Positions 16,626-25,503 of a DNA stretch of 64,000 nucleotides are shown one piece after another. A program made the position numbers and the translations under genes. The stretch covers positions 124,001 through 188,000 of the forward strand of contig NZ_LGKP01000022.1 in the NCBI RefSeq assembly GCF_001306135.1. Reading direction: 5' to 3'. Below the pieces are notes generated by a model. That model saw nothing but the letters and a program-made list of their open reading frames with translations. It was not told where the DNA came from and searched no databases. Every line of letters begins with the position of its first letter. Within the stretch, counting starts at the first letter, position 1. The stretch is from Herpetosiphon geysericola. Its GTDB lineage: Bacteria > Chloroflexota > Chloroflexia > Chloroflexales > Herpetosiphonaceae.

Positions 16626-18308
16626 TTAATCAGCTGCTTTGCCAACTGCCAACACAACTTTAAGGTGGCTTTCGCCATACGCTGCGGGGTAATCCAACGG
16701 CGAGGCGGGATAATTGGCTTCAATCACGCCAGGCCAGCGCCCTTGCTGCATGCCGCGCTCAACCTGGCCGCGAAATTGGCGCCGCGACAAGCCAACGTGG
16801 TTACAACAGGCGATTAAATGGCCATTGGCTGGCAATAATTGCACCGCCAATGCTACCAATTCGGCGTAATGTTCTTCGGCACGCCAGCGCTTGCCCCGAT
16901 TGCGCGCAAATGAAGGCGGGTCAAGAATCACCAGATCAAATTGGCGACCTTGGCGCACCCAACGACTGAGCCAATCGAAGACATCGCCAAACACAAACTG
17001 GCGATCTTCAACCGCCAAATCGTTCAGGCCATAATTAATTTTGCCCCAATCCAACGAGCGGCGCGAAAGATCGAGGTTGGTGACGATTGATTGGGGCGCA
17101 GCAGCCACCGCCGCCACCCCAAAGCCACAGGTATAGGCAAAGGTGTTGAGCACCCGCAATTGGCTGTTGGCAACCAAATTATGTACTCGCTGGCGGGTTT
17201 CGCGCATATCTGCATACAGCCCAACGCTCAGGCCATCGCTTGGCCGTAATTCATAGCGCAAGCCAGTTTCTTGAACCACAACCTGCTCAATTGGCGTTCC
17301 CCAAACTGGCGTAGTTGGAGCTAGCTCGGCCATTGCAGCCTCATCAACGTTGGCGGCAGTGCGCGGACGATATTTGGCATAGATTGCCTGCGGCTGCCAT
17401 TGCGCAACCAAGGCATTGATTAAGCTCTGGGGCACTTGGCGCACCTGCTCGTTGTAGCACGACGCAATCAACACCTGATCAAGTTTATCGACCGTCCAAT
17501 CTTTTAACCATGGGTGGGTTACGCCATCGCTGGGGCCGTGAAAGACCCGAAAGATGGTAGTGGCAGGGTCAGCAACTAATGGTGCTCGGCGTTCAGCGGC
17601 TAATTCAATTAAGCCATTGAGCGCTGCTGGCTCGTTGCTCTGCTGTAATTCGGGCAAGCCTTGGACAACGCGGGCAAATAAGGCTGGCGCTGGCGCTTGC
17701 ACATGCAACGGCTGTTGGCTAATTGGGTGAGTAAAACGCAATGCGCTGGCGTGCAATATCAGCCGAGGGGCAGTTCGCGCCACATCATACAGCTGGTCGC
17801 CAACAATCGGATGGCCCAATGCTGCGCAATGCACCCGCAGTTGATGGGTGCGGCCAGTTTTGGGTTGCAATTCGAGCAAACTAAACCGCCGATCAGGGCT
17901 GCTCGCCACAACGCGATAATGGGTGATTGCTGTTTGGCCCCGCCGATCATGGGCTGGCGCGACCTGCATCAGGCCATCTCCAGCAGGCGCAATCGCCGCA
18001 TCGATAACGCCTTGGGCTGGGCTTGGTACGCCATACACTATAGCTTGATAGGTTTTTTCAATCGTGTGTTCAGCAAAAGCTAGGGCCAAATTGGCGTTGG
18101 CAGCGGGAGCAATCGCGAACAACATCACGCCAGAGGTATCGCGATCAAGCCGTTGATGAATTGCCAAATACTCAAGTTGCAACTGAGCGCGTAATGCCCG
18201 TTCAACATCAGTTAATGCCAAATCGCCTTGGGGCGCGTGAGTTGCCACGCCAGTTGGTTTATTAATCACCACGATCTGCTCGTCGCGGTAGAGAATTTCG
18301 AGTTGCAT
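16626..18308 (-). CDS. Fusion of RluA-type pseudouridine synthase and RlmI-like class I methyltransferase
   Basis: 560 residues. N-terminal half (about 1-230): RluA-type synthase with IVVINKPTGV, the catalytic HQRLDRDTSGVMLF (Asp in RLDRDTSG), KTYQAIVYG, PKTGRTHQLRVHCAALGHPI. C-terminal half (about 255-555): a RlmI/RlmK-like rRNA methyltransferase, with GLYADMRETRQRV, NTFAYTCGFGVAAVAA (SAM site), VTNLDLSRRSLDWGKINYGLN, LVILDPPSFAR and LIACCNHVGLSRRQF. It would modify two rRNA (or tRNA) positions, one by uridine isomerisation and one by methylation. Both active sites look intact. Start ATG 18308 has AAGGAA upstream. Confidence 0.87.
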   Translation of the reverse strand: MQLEILYRDEQIVVINKPTGVATHAPQGDLALTDVERALRAQLQLEYLAIHQRLDRDTSGVMLFAIAPAANANLALAFAEHTIEKTYQAIVYGVPSPAQGVIDAAIAPAGDGLMQVAPAHDRRGQTAITHYRVVASSPDRRFSLLELQPKTGRTHQLRVHCAALGHPIVGDQLYDVARTAPRLILHASALRFTHPISQQPLHVQAPAPALFARVVQGLPELQQSNEPAALNGLIELAAERRAPLVADPATTIFRVFHGPSDGVTHPWLKDWTVDKLDQVLIASCYNEQVRQVPQSLINALVAQWQPQAIYAKYRPRTAANVDEAAMAELAPTTPVWGTPIEQVVVQETGLRYELRPSDGLSVGLYADMRETRQRVHNLVANSQLRVLNTFAYTCGFGVAAVAAAPQSIVTNLDLSRRSLDWGKINYGLNDLAVEDRQFVFGDVFDWLSRWVRQGRQFDLVILDPPSFARNRGKRWRAEEHYAELVALAVQLLPANGHLIACCNHVGLSRRQFRGQVERGMQQGRWPGVIEANYPASPLDYPAAYGESHLKVVLAVGKAAD

Positions 18309-18386
18309 TGTTTGCTTCCTTCAGTTAATTGCTGCTTAGTGTACCGTAAAAGAGCATAGAACAGAGAGCATAGAACATAAGGCAAA

Positions 18387-18449
18387 GTCAGAAGTCAGAA
18401 ATCAGAAGTCAGAAATCAGAAGTCAGAAATCAGAAGTCAGAAATCAAAA
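18387..18449 (+). repeat. Nine tandem 7-bp units RTCAGAA
   Basis: GTCAGAA and ATCAGAA units run head to tail for 63 bases (the last is ATCAAAA), alternating for most of the length. This is a microsatellite-like tract and would be expected to change length between strains. Confidence 0.9.
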
Positions 18450-18619
18450 ACCGAAAGGATGAGGGATGAAGGATGAAGAGCATAGAGGTGTAGAGAAGGG
18501 ATGGCTATGGGTTTTGGGATAATAATCTGTGGAATCTGTGGCTAAAAAACTTAACCTTAGCGCTCTTTGCGTTCTTCGCGGTTTCGTTCTTCGTGCCCTT
18601 CGTGTCCTTCGTGGATCAA

Positions 18620-18653
18620 ATTGCCCCCTCGATCCATGAATCAAGGGGGCAAT
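18620..18653 (-). terminator. Hairpin just downstream of the carboxylase gene
   Basis: 10-bp perfect stem ATTGCCCCCT (18620-18629) / AGGGGGCAAT (18644-18653), 14-base loop, starting eight bases after the stop of the minus-strand gene at 18661. The T-run is weak (TTTGATCC), so efficiency is uncertain. Confidence 0.6.
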
Positions 18654-18660
18654 CCACAGA

Positions 18661-20268
18661 TTACATCCGAAACACACCATATTTAACATCGGCCAGTGGC
18701 GCGTTGGCTGCTGCCGATAAGCCTAGTGCCAAGCTCATGCGCGTATCAACTGGATCGATAATGCCATCATCCCATAAGCGAGCGCTGGAATAATACGGAT
18801 TGCCCTCGGCCTCGTATTTATCGAGAATTGGCTGCATAAAAGCTTGTTGCTCGGCCAAACTCAAATCTTGGCCTTTGGCTTGCAACCCGTCGCGGCGCAC
18901 GGTCAACAACACATTGGCCGCCTGCGAGCCACCCATCACCGAAATACGGCTATTTGGCCACATCCAAAGTTGGCGCGGGCTATAGGCACGGCCACACATG
19001 CCATAGTTGCCAGCCCCAAACGAGCCACCAATTACCACCGTAAACTTTGGCACGCGGGCATTCGAAACCGCCATCACCATTTTGGCTCCGTCTTTGGCAA
19101 TCCCGCGTTGCTCGTATTCGCGGCCAACCATAAAGCCAGTGATATTTTGCAAAAACAGCAACGGAATCGCCCGTTCGTTGCATAGCTCGATAAAATGGGC
19201 TGCCTTCAAAGCACTTTCGGAGAATAAAATGCCGTTGTTGGCCAAAATACCAACTGGATGACCATAAATATGTGAAAAACCTGTCACTAAGGTTGTGCCA
19301 TAGCGCGCCTTGAATTCATCCAAGCGCGATCCATCAACGATCCGGGCAATAATTTCGCGCACATCAAACTGCTTGCGGGTGTCGGCGGGAATAATTCCGT
19401 ACAATTCTTGCGGGTCGTAGCGTGGTGCTTCTGGCGTGCGCAGCGGCCATGGGTTGGCTTTGCGATGCTGCAAATTGGCCACAATCAAGCGCGTGATCGC
19501 CAAGGCATGCTCATCGTCGTCGGCAAAATGGTCGGCAACCCCAGAAAGGCGGGTATGCACATCGGCGCCGCCTAAATCCTCGGCGCTGACAATCTCGCCG
19601 GTTGCTGCTTTGACCAAGGGCGGGCCACCAAGGAAAATCGTGCCTTGCTCGCGCACAATCACCACTTCGTCGCTCATGGCTGGCACATAGGCGCCGCCAG
19701 CGGTACAACTGCCCATCACGACGGCAATTTGTGGAATGCCCAAGGCCGACATTTGGGCTTGATTGTAGAAAATCCGCCCGAAATGCTCGCGGTCAGGAAA
19801 GACTTCTGCTTGCAAAGGCAAAAATGCTCCACCGCTATCGACCAAGTAAATACAGGGCAAATGATTTTGTAGCGCAATTTCTTGGGCACGCAAGTGTTTT
19901 TTTACCGTGAGTGGATAGTAGGTGCCGCCTTTGACCGTCGCATCGTTGGCGACGATGAGCACCTCAATGCCTGATACCCGCCCAATTCCCGTAATGACGC
20001 CTGCCGCTGGTACATCGTCTTCGTAGACTTGCCATGCAGCCAAGGTTCCAATTTCCAGCCAAGCGCTGCCTGGGTCAAGCAAGCGCTCAATCCGATCGCG
20101 GACAAGCAATTTGCCGCGACGTTCGTGGCGGGCGCGGGCCTCAGCACTGCCACCTTGGGCAATCTGCTTGGTTTGTTGACGTAATTCTGCTGCCAATTGG
20201 CGATGAAAATCGGCGTTTTGGCGAAATTCAGGGCTATGAATATCGAGCGTACTCTGAATGATCGACAT
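18661..20268 (-). CDS. mccB: Acyl-CoA carboxylase carboxyltransferase (beta) subunit, methylcrotonyl-CoA carboxylase type
   Basis: 535 residues, the usual MccB length. It transfers the carboxyl group from biotin to an acyl-CoA. Signatures are [73 protein letters not shown], and the C-terminal [20 protein letters not shown] and [19 protein letters not shown]. The PLQAEVFPD and FYNQAQMSA stretches favour 3-methylcrotonyl-CoA (leucine degradation) or geranyl-CoA carboxylase over propionyl-CoA carboxylase. The biotin-carrying alpha subunit is not next to it. ATG 20268 has AAGGA upstream. Confidence 0.88.
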   Translation of the reverse strand: MSIIQSTLDIHSPEFRQNADFHRQLAAELRQQTKQIAQGGSAEARARHERRGKLLVRDRIERLLDPGSAWLEIGTLAAWQVYEDDVPAAGVITGIGRVSGIEVLIVANDATVKGGTYYPLTVKKHLRAQEIALQNHLPCIYLVDSGGAFLPLQAEVFPDREHFGRIFYNQAQMSALGIPQIAVVMGSCTAGGAYVPAMSDEVVIVREQGTIFLGGPPLVKAATGEIVSAEDLGGADVHTRLSGVADHFADDDEHALAITRLIVANLQHRKANPWPLRTPEAPRYDPQELYGIIPADTRKQFDVREIIARIVDGSRLDEFKARYGTTLVTGFSHIYGHPVGILANNGILFSESALKAAHFIELCNERAIPLLFLQNITGFMVGREYEQRGIAKDGAKMVMAVSNARVPKFTVVIGGSFGAGNYGMCGRAYSPRQLWMWPNSRISVMGGSQAANVLLTVRRDGLQAKGQDLSLAEQQAFMQPILDKYEAEGNPYYSSARLWDDGIIDPVDTRMSLALGLSAAANAPLADVKYGVFRM

Positions 20269-20322
20269 TGATCGTTCCTTATCACTAGACGTTCGCTGCG
20301 AACATGATACTGATGATCGCGC

Positions 20323-20751
20323 TTAAAACAAACCAACCCGAATTGTTTGCTCGCCATAGGGAAAATCCGGGTCGTCGGGATACATGCCATAGCGCGAGAA
20401 AACCCACGCTTTCAAGGCATGTTCATTATCAATCACTGCCTCGTAATGTGGTGGCTGATGGCGCTCGCAGGTGGCAACTTCATACTCAACACAGACATTT
20501 GGGCGCTGCATATAAATGCCACAACGGCTATCTTCCTGTAAATGCTCGCATGGCAGACCAATTTCTATTTCCCAAACCGATTGTTTGACCAAACATTTTA
20601 CGCCGCGATGCAGCACCAGCCAGCGCAACACATCAAAATCTTCACGAGTTTCAGGGGTGTCAATTGGCAAAATAAACGAGCGACAACACAAACCACCACA
20701 ACCAGCACAACTCGGCTGATTCTGATTAATCACATTTAAGCTAAGCGACAT
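20323..20751 (-). CDS. YkgJ-family cysteine-cluster protein
   Basis: 142 residues with the conserved cysteine pattern of the CxxCxxxCC family: CAGCGGLCCRSF (about 15-26), then LPCEHLQEDSRCGIYMQRPNVC (split by fixed spacing) and CERHQ. Proteins of this family chelate zinc or iron; none has a firmly assigned enzymatic role. It lies 54 bases upstream of the carboxylase gene on the same strand and may share its transcript. Confidence 0.85.
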   Translation of the reverse strand: MSLSLNVINQNQPSCAGCGGLCCRSFILPIDTPETREDFDVLRWLVLHRGVKCLVKQSVWEIEIGLPCEHLQEDSRCGIYMQRPNVCVEYEVATCERHQPPHYEAVIDNEHALKAWVFSRYGMYPDDPDFPYGEQTIRVGLF

Positions 20752-21014
20752 AGTTCTGTTCCTTGTGGATGAAGTTAAGCACTGGACGAATCTATTTTAA
20801 TCCAAAAGTGTTTATTTAACCACGAAGGATCATTAGCTGGGGATCGGTTGTTGGGGGCTGGGGATCGGGGTTTTAACTTGGCTATCGACGTTGGGCTATC
20901 GGAACAGGATTTGGAATTTCAAACCATGTTCCGATAGCCAATAGCCAATTCTCCTTCGTGGATCGTTAATCAGTATGTTCTTTGCTCTATGTTCTATGTT
21001 CTTTGCTCTATGTT
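20752..21014. repeat. Intergenic repeats and a 12-bp inverted repeat
   Basis: No gene. It contains CTGGGGATCGGTTGTTGGGG-type words (about 20838-20870), an inverted repeat GGCTATCGGAAC (20894-20905) / GTTCCGATAGCC (20928-20939) that may end the GH3 transcript, a CTCCTTCGTGGATC fragment, and TCTTTGCTCTATGTTCTATG words up to the GH3 stop. The words match those at 18352, 32345, 36591 and 59130. Confidence 0.75.
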
Positions 21015-23159
21015 CTACCTAGTCAATTCAAATGTTGCCTGCAAACCGCCAAGGCTGCTTGGCGCAACCCAAACATGAAACTCGCCTGGCTCAGCGATTT
21101 TTTGCATCGCATTATTGTGGAAACTTAAATCGGCGCTGCTCAGTTCGAACGTCACAGCTTGGCTTTGGCCAGGCTCCAAATGGATGCGCTGGAAACCTTT
21201 GAGTTCTTTGATTGGGCGGGTCATGCAGCCCACCAAATCACGAATATACAGTTGCACAACTTCCGCGCCAGCATACTTACCAGTGTTAGTGATGGTGGCG
21301 CTAATGCTGAGGGTTTCGTCGAAGCCTATTTTTTGGCTGGATAAACGCAAATCGCTATAGTCGAATGTCGTGTAGCTCAAGCCATAGCCAAAGGCGAACA
21401 AGGGCCGATGATCAACATCAAGGTAACTTGACGTAAAGCCGCTAGGGTCAAGCGGCGTGCCAGTTGGAATGCTGGGTGCGTCTTCACTTGGCGGGCGACC
21501 AGTGTTTTTGCGATTGTAATAGACTGGCACTTGGCCAACCGTGCGCGGGAAGCTGATCGGCAAGCGGCCCGAGGGGTTATCCAAGCCAAACAATAAATCG
21601 GCAATGGCTGGGCCTGCCATCGTGCCAGGATGCCAAGCATACAATATGGCTTGCACTTTATCGTGCAATTCGCCCAACACCAATGAACGCCCAGCCATCA
21701 CAACGGCAACCACAGGCTTGCCAGTTGCCACCAAGGCATCAACCAAGGCCAATTGGGAACCAGGCAAATCGATAAAGGCGCGGCTGTGGGCTTCGCCACT
21801 CAAGCCTGCATCTTCACCCAAAAAGGCCAGCACCACATCTGCTGCTTGCGCCGCAGCAACCGCTTCGTCAAACAAGCTGTGATCGGTGCTGCGGGCTTCG
21901 GCCAAGCCTTGGGCAAACTCAACGTGCTCGGCGCCAAGCAACTCACGAATCGCTTGCAATGGAGTTTGGCTATCTTCGGGCTTGCCATCAAACACCCAAC
22001 AGCCAAGTTGATCGGCGGCATGATCGGCCAACGGGCCAACGATTGCAACCTTGGTTTGGTTTTGGCTGAGTGGCAAGGTTTGCTTGTTACTCAGTAGCAC
22101 ACAGCTTTCTTTGGCAATTTGGCGCGCCAAATCCAAATGCTCAGGCGCAACCAACGTTTCAGCAGCGGCAGCGTTGGCATAGGGTTGATTGAATAAGCCC
22201 AAGTGGAACTTGATCCGTAGCACTCGCCGCACTGCATCATCAATCAAATCGAGGCTGAGCGTGCCGGATTCAACCAATTCAGCTAGATATTCGGCGTAGC
22301 TGGTGCTGGCCATTTCCATATCAACCCCAGCTTGTACGCCCTTCAAGGCTGCATCACGGGCATCAACAGCATAGCCATGGGCAATCATCTCGACAATCGA
22401 GGCCCAATCGCTCACCACCATGCCATCGTAGGCCCATTCGCCTTTTAAAATCTGGCGCAAGGTAAATTCGTTGCCCGAGGTTGGCACACCATTCAAATCG
22501 TTGAAGGCGCTCATAAAGGTAGCTGCGCCAGCCTCAGCAGCAGCTTGGAATGGCGCTAAATAGACATCACGCAGCAAAACCTCAGGAATCCAAGCGGTGT
22601 TGTAATCGCGGCCATTTTCGCTTGCGCCATAGCCAACATAATGCTTGGCACAGGCGGCAATTGCCTCGGGAGCAGTTAAATCGTCGCCTTGAAAACCTTC
22701 GACCATCGCCACTCCCATCAAGCTGGCAAGATAGGCATCTTCGCCACAGCTTTCGGCAATTCGGCCCCAGCGTGGGTCGCGTGCAATATCAATCATTGGC
22801 GCGAATGTCCAGTTGATGCCAGCACCAGAGGCTTCGCGGGCGGCAACCCGAGCGGCTTTGCGCACCAACTCAGGGTTAAACGAGGCTGCTTGGCCAAGCG
22901 GAATTGGGAAAATCGTACGAAAGCCGTGAATCACGTCGCGGCCAATTAATAGCGGAATGCCCAAGCGCGATTCTTCGACCGCGATGCGCTGAATTTCGTG
23001 GGCCTCTGCATCGATCACGTTCAACACCGAGCCTAAGTTCCCTTCGCGAACGAGGTTTTTTTGGTTCTCGCCAGTGCCATGAAGTTGGCGCATTTGGCCA
23101 ATTTTTTCGGCCAGGCTCATTTGGGCCAACAAGGCTTCGATTTGTTGCTCATACTGCAT
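21015..23159 (-). CDS. bglX: Glycoside hydrolase family 3 beta-glycosidase (beta-glucosidase/xylosidase)
   Basis: 714 residues, typical length for a three-domain GH3 enzyme. The N-terminal TIM-barrel domain carries PLLIGRDVIHGF, FAPMIDIARDPRWGRIAESCGEDAYL (split by family spacing), KHYVGYG and the nucleophile motif VVSDWASI (Asp near 250). The second alpha/beta domain includes AFLGEDAGLSGEAHSR with the likely acid/base Glu. A C-terminal FnIII-like domain ends the protein (TNTGKYAGAEVVQLYIRD). There is no signal peptide, so it should act inside the cell on imported oligosaccharides. It is probably controlled by a LacI-type repressor at the site about 165 bases upstream. Confidence 0.9.
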   Translation of the reverse strand: MQYEQQIEALLAQMSLAEKIGQMRQLHGTGENQKNLVREGNLGSVLNVIDAEAHEIQRIAVEESRLGIPLLIGRDVIHGFRTIFPIPLGQAASFNPELVRKAARVAAREASGAGINWTFAPMIDIARDPRWGRIAESCGEDAYLASLMGVAMVEGFQGDDLTAPEAIAACAKHYVGYGASENGRDYNTAWIPEVLLRDVYLAPFQAAAEAGAATFMSAFNDLNGVPTSGNEFTLRQILKGEWAYDGMVVSDWASIVEMIAHGYAVDARDAALKGVQAGVDMEMASTSYAEYLAELVESGTLSLDLIDDAVRRVLRIKFHLGLFNQPYANAAAAETLVAPEHLDLARQIAKESCVLLSNKQTLPLSQNQTKVAIVGPLADHAADQLGCWVFDGKPEDSQTPLQAIRELLGAEHVEFAQGLAEARSTDHSLFDEAVAAAQAADVVLAFLGEDAGLSGEAHSRAFIDLPGSQLALVDALVATGKPVVAVVMAGRSLVLGELHDKVQAILYAWHPGTMAGPAIADLLFGLDNPSGRLPISFPRTVGQVPVYYNRKNTGRPPSEDAPSIPTGTPLDPSGFTSSYLDVDHRPLFAFGYGLSYTTFDYSDLRLSSQKIGFDETLSISATITNTGKYAGAEVVQLYIRDLVGCMTRPIKELKGFQRIHLEPGQSQAVTFELSSADLSFHNNAMQKIAEPGEFHVWVAPSSLGGLQATFELTR

Positions 23160-23521
23160 CTGTGTTTGTCCTCATTGAGCACGCTGACTGTCATAGTCAA
23201 GTTGGCAATCACCATTCGACAGCCTAGAATCGGCCATTGCCGCCCATGCAGGTAGATTTTTAGCTGGAAGATGGGTTTTGAATCAAGCTGAAATTCTTGA
23301 TTCGGTTGATCTCTAAATTTCTGCAAGCGCTTGCAATTGTGCCGCTAAGCCTTTGCACTGTCAAGTTGGGCCAAAAAAGGCCGAGGAATTTCCTCAAGCT
23401 TCGCTGCTTCGATCGAGGCTAAATCTGCTTCCTTCCTATTCCATACATGGCGAGGTGGCACTTTATAAGAGATTGAATTAAGATATTTGGCAGCGTTTGT
23501 TTTATCGATGAGGAATGATTC
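23160..23521. other. Divergent promoter region between GH3 gene and panC
   Basis: No gene in this 362-base gap. It carries the LacI-type operator listed separately and must hold both promoters. A good ribosome site (GAGGAA) lies just before panC. Confidence 0.5.
23322..23335. promoter_or_regulatory. LacI-family (cre-like) operator
   Basis: TGCAAGCGCTTGCA is a perfect 14-bp palindrome and a full match to the cre/LacI-family consensus TGNAANCGNTTNCA. It lies 163 bases upstream of the GH3 start on the minus strand and 187 bases upstream of panC. Control of the glycosidase by a sugar-responsive LacI-type repressor is the natural reading. No lacI gene is in the window. Confidence 0.75.
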
Positions 23522-24355
23522 ATGCAGGTTGTAACCACAATTGAGGAAGTTCGGGCAGCTCGGCGCCAATGGGCCAACGTTGGTTTTGTGCCAACCATGG
23601 GCTTTTTGCATGCTGGGCATTTAAGTTTGGTGCAGCAAGCCAAGGCTGAAAATGGTGTGGCGATTGTCTCAATTTTCGTTAATCCAACCCAATTTGGCCC
23701 CAACGAAGATTTTGCTAGTTATCCGCGCGATACCCAGCGCGACCTTGATTTATTAAGCGAAGCTGGCTGCGATTTGGTCTGGATGCCAAGCATTGAAACA
23801 ATGTATCCTGCTGGGTTTAGCAGCTATGTTGAGGTGGAAGGGGTGACTGCACCGCTCGAAGGTGCGCGTCGGCCTGGCCATTTTCGCGGCGTGGCGACAG
23901 TTGTAACCAAATTATTTAATGTTGTGCAACCAACCAAGGCCTATTTTGGCCAAAAAGATGCCCAACAAACCGTGGTTATTCGCCAATTTGTGCGCGATTT
24001 GGCGTTGCCCGTTCAAGTGGTAATTGCGCCGACCGTTCGCGAGGCTGATGGCTTGGCGCTGAGCAGCCGCAACAGCTATCTCACGCCTGAGCAACGGGCA
24101 GCGGCTCCGGTGCTTTATCGCGCCTTGAGCGCCGCCCAAACTGCCTACATAGAAGGCCAAGCCGATGCAGAAGCAGTGCGCCAATTAATGCTTGCAACCC
24201 TCAACCAAGAACCGCTAGCTCAAGTCGATTATGTGAGCATTGCCGATCCTCAGAGTTTGCAAGAATTGACGACGATAGACCAACGCGGCGCATTGGTTTC
24301 GTTGGCAGTACGGATTGGCAAAACTCGGCTCATCGATAATTTGATATTGTCGTAA
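23522..24355 (+). CDS. panC: Pantothenate synthetase
   Basis: 277 residues. It condenses pantoate and beta-alanine with ATP to give pantothenate, the precursor of coenzyme A. Family motifs: VPTMGFLHAGHLSLV (HxGH nucleotide site), SIFVNPTQFGPNEDF, YPRDTQRD, RPGHFRGVATVVTKLFN, YFGQKDAQQ, and PTVREADGLALSSRNSYL (KMSKS-equivalent region SSRN). All expected residues are present and the length is normal. GAGGAA precedes the ATG. Other pantothenate genes are not in the window. Confidence 0.96.
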   Translation: MQVVTTIEEVRAARRQWANVGFVPTMGFLHAGHLSLVQQAKAENGVAIVSIFVNPTQFGPNEDFASYPRDTQRDLDLLSEAGCDLVWMPSIETMYPAGFSSYVEVEGVTAPLEGARRPGHFRGVATVVTKLFNVVQPTKAYFGQKDAQQTVVIRQFVRDLALPVQVVIAPTVREADGLALSSRNSYLTPEQRAAAPVLYRALSAAQTAYIEGQADAEAVRQLMLATLNQEPLAQVDYVSIADPQSLQELTTIDQRGALVSLAVRIGKTRLIDNLILS

Positions 24356-24360
24356 AGCAC

Positions 24361-24463
24361 TTAACGCAGAGGCGCAGAGAATAAACTTTACTAGGTTTTA
24401 GGAGAGGGTTGAACTGCCTTCGTTTAAGCCATCTACTTTTAATTCTCTACGTCTCCGCGTTAA
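24361..24463. repeat. Imperfect 22-bp inverted repeat (TTAACGCAGAGNCGCAGAGA word)
   Basis: Arms at 24361-24382 and 24442-24463 match at 19 of 22 positions when one is reverse-complemented. The word TTAACGCAGAGGCGCAGAGA recurs near 59349 and, with changes, near 47045. Placed between the convergent panC and SWIM genes, it may also work as a transcription stop. Confidence 0.7.
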
Positions 24464-24485
24464 AATTCTGCTCGTTGACCGTGGC

Positions 24486-24914
24486 TTAAAACCCTAGGCG
24501 TTCAATCCGCTCGTCAACCAAACTGCTTACTTCTGGGTGTTGCTCAGCAACATCGCGCAACAAGGTGCGCAATTGGCTTGGTTCAAGCTCATCGAGCGTC
24601 ACCTTGGATGCTGTTGCTGGCAGAACTTGCTCGGCGCAATAGCTTAAAAAGAGCAGCACCGCCACCCCATGAGCGCAGAACTCGCTAGCCTGAGCAGGGC
24701 ATGTGCATTGAATTGCAATCTGCTGAACAGAATGAATTTGGATACTAACCAAATAATGGCGATTATTACGATCACCAACTGAGGCCTGAACGCTTGCGCC
24801 ATGGGCTTGGACAGCTTCGACCATGCCCTGCTCGAAATATTCCAAGCCCTGTTCAAAGTTCACTGCGCCTGCGATTGCCTGAATTTGAGTCTCAGAAACC
24901 ACTGGAAACTCCAT
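24486..24914 (-). CDS. SWIM zinc-finger protein
   Basis: 142 residues. The centre has the SWIM pattern C-x-C-x(n)-C-x-H: CTCPAQASEFCAHGVAVLLF (about 76-95). The N-terminal half (FEQGLEYFEQGMVEAVQAHG, then VQASVGDRNNRHYLVSI) matches the strand-rich region that usually precedes SWIM fingers; the C-terminus is a short helical tail. SWIM domains bind DNA or proteins. It stands alone here, 25 bases upstream of no partner on its strand other than the gluconokinase gene, which lies before it and could be co-transcribed. Confidence 0.8.
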   Translation of the reverse strand: MEFPVVSETQIQAIAGAVNFEQGLEYFEQGMVEAVQAHGASVQASVGDRNNRHYLVSIQIHSVQQIAIQCTCPAQASEFCAHGVAVLLFLSYCAEQVLPATASKVTLDELEPSQLRTLLRDVAEQHPEVSSLVDERIERLGF

Positions 24915-24939
24915 ACATACCTCGTATTATGTGGGCAAC

Positions 24940-25428
24940 TTATTCTAACCCGAGAATCCATTGCTGAATACGCTCAACTAGCGTGCTTGGCTCTGCATCG
25001 ACGTTGAGGGTCAAGGCATTGCTGGGGATTTCCAAAGTTGCCAATTGGCTAGTTAGTAGGCTGCTGGGCATAAAATGATTGCTGCGTTGTTGCAATCGAG
25101 CCTGAATTAAGCCTGGGTCGCCAACCAAATGGACAAAGTGTACTTGCTGATTAATCTGCAAATAGGCTCGATAGTCAGCGCGTAAGGCTGAGCATGCCAA
25201 GACCAAACTCTGATTTTGGCTGCACGCAGCCTCAATTTGTTGGCGCACCAACGCCAGCCATGGCCAACGATCGGCATCGGTTAATGGCTGGCCGCTGGCC
25301 ATTTTTTGGCGATTCGCTTCAGGGTGCAGATCGTCTGCATCGATAAAGTGCCAAGCTTGGGCTGCTGCCAATTGCTGACCAATCGTTGTTTTGCCAACTC
25401 CGCTCACGCCCATAACCACAATCACCAT
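24940..25428 (-). CDS. gntK: Gluconokinase
   Basis: 162 residues, the standard size. It phosphorylates gluconate to 6-phosphogluconate with ATP. Walker A GVSGVGKTTIG (about 7-17), IDADDLHPEANRQKMASGQPL (diagnostic; split here after DDLHPEANRQKM), LTDADRWPWL, SALRADYRAYL, and VGDPGLIQARLQQRSNHFMP. All gluconokinase features are present. ATG 25428 has GGAG upstream. It is the only sugar-acid gene nearby. Confidence 0.93.
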   Translation of the reverse strand: MVIVVMGVSGVGKTTIGQQLAAAQAWHFIDADDLHPEANRQKMASGQPLTDADRWPWLALVRQQIEAACSQNQSLVLACSALRADYRAYLQINQQVHFVHLVGDPGLIQARLQQRSNHFMPSSLLTSQLATLEIPSNALTLNVDAEPSTLVERIQQWILGLE

Positions 25429-25446
25429 AACAACTCCATTTAAGCC

Positions 25447-25478
25447 AAAAGAGAGAGTTGGTGCATTCCAACCCTCTC
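25447..25478 (-). terminator. Terminator of the sigma/anti-sigma operon
   Basis: Stem GAGAGAGTTGG (25451-25461) / CCAACCCTCTC (25468-25478), 10 of 11 paired, with a TTTTGG run on the minus strand. It lies 25 bases past the stop of the bactofilin-like gene. Confidence 0.75.
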
Positions 25479-25503
25479 AAATGATAATCGGTTGTTGTTG
25501 AAT

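Larger units (their letters stand above)
18309..18660. repeat. Intergenic block of simple-word repeats
   Basis: No credible gene; the small ORF here (RRTRRARRTKPRRTQRA type) is a translation of the repeat. Parts in order: AGAGCATAGAACA words (about 18352-18380), nine 7-bp RTCAGAA units (18387-18449), GGATGAGGGATGAAGGATGA words (about 18457-18478), a CTTTGCGTTCTTCGCGG / TTCGTTCTTCGTG stretch with roughly 9-bp period (about 18565-18612), and a hairpin (18620-18653). The same words recur in other gaps of this window. Confidence 0.8.

Noticed and set aside
18444-18689. Minus-strand ORF rich in RRTRRARRTK
   Set aside because: Translation of the simple-word repeats; it also runs into the carboxylase gene end.
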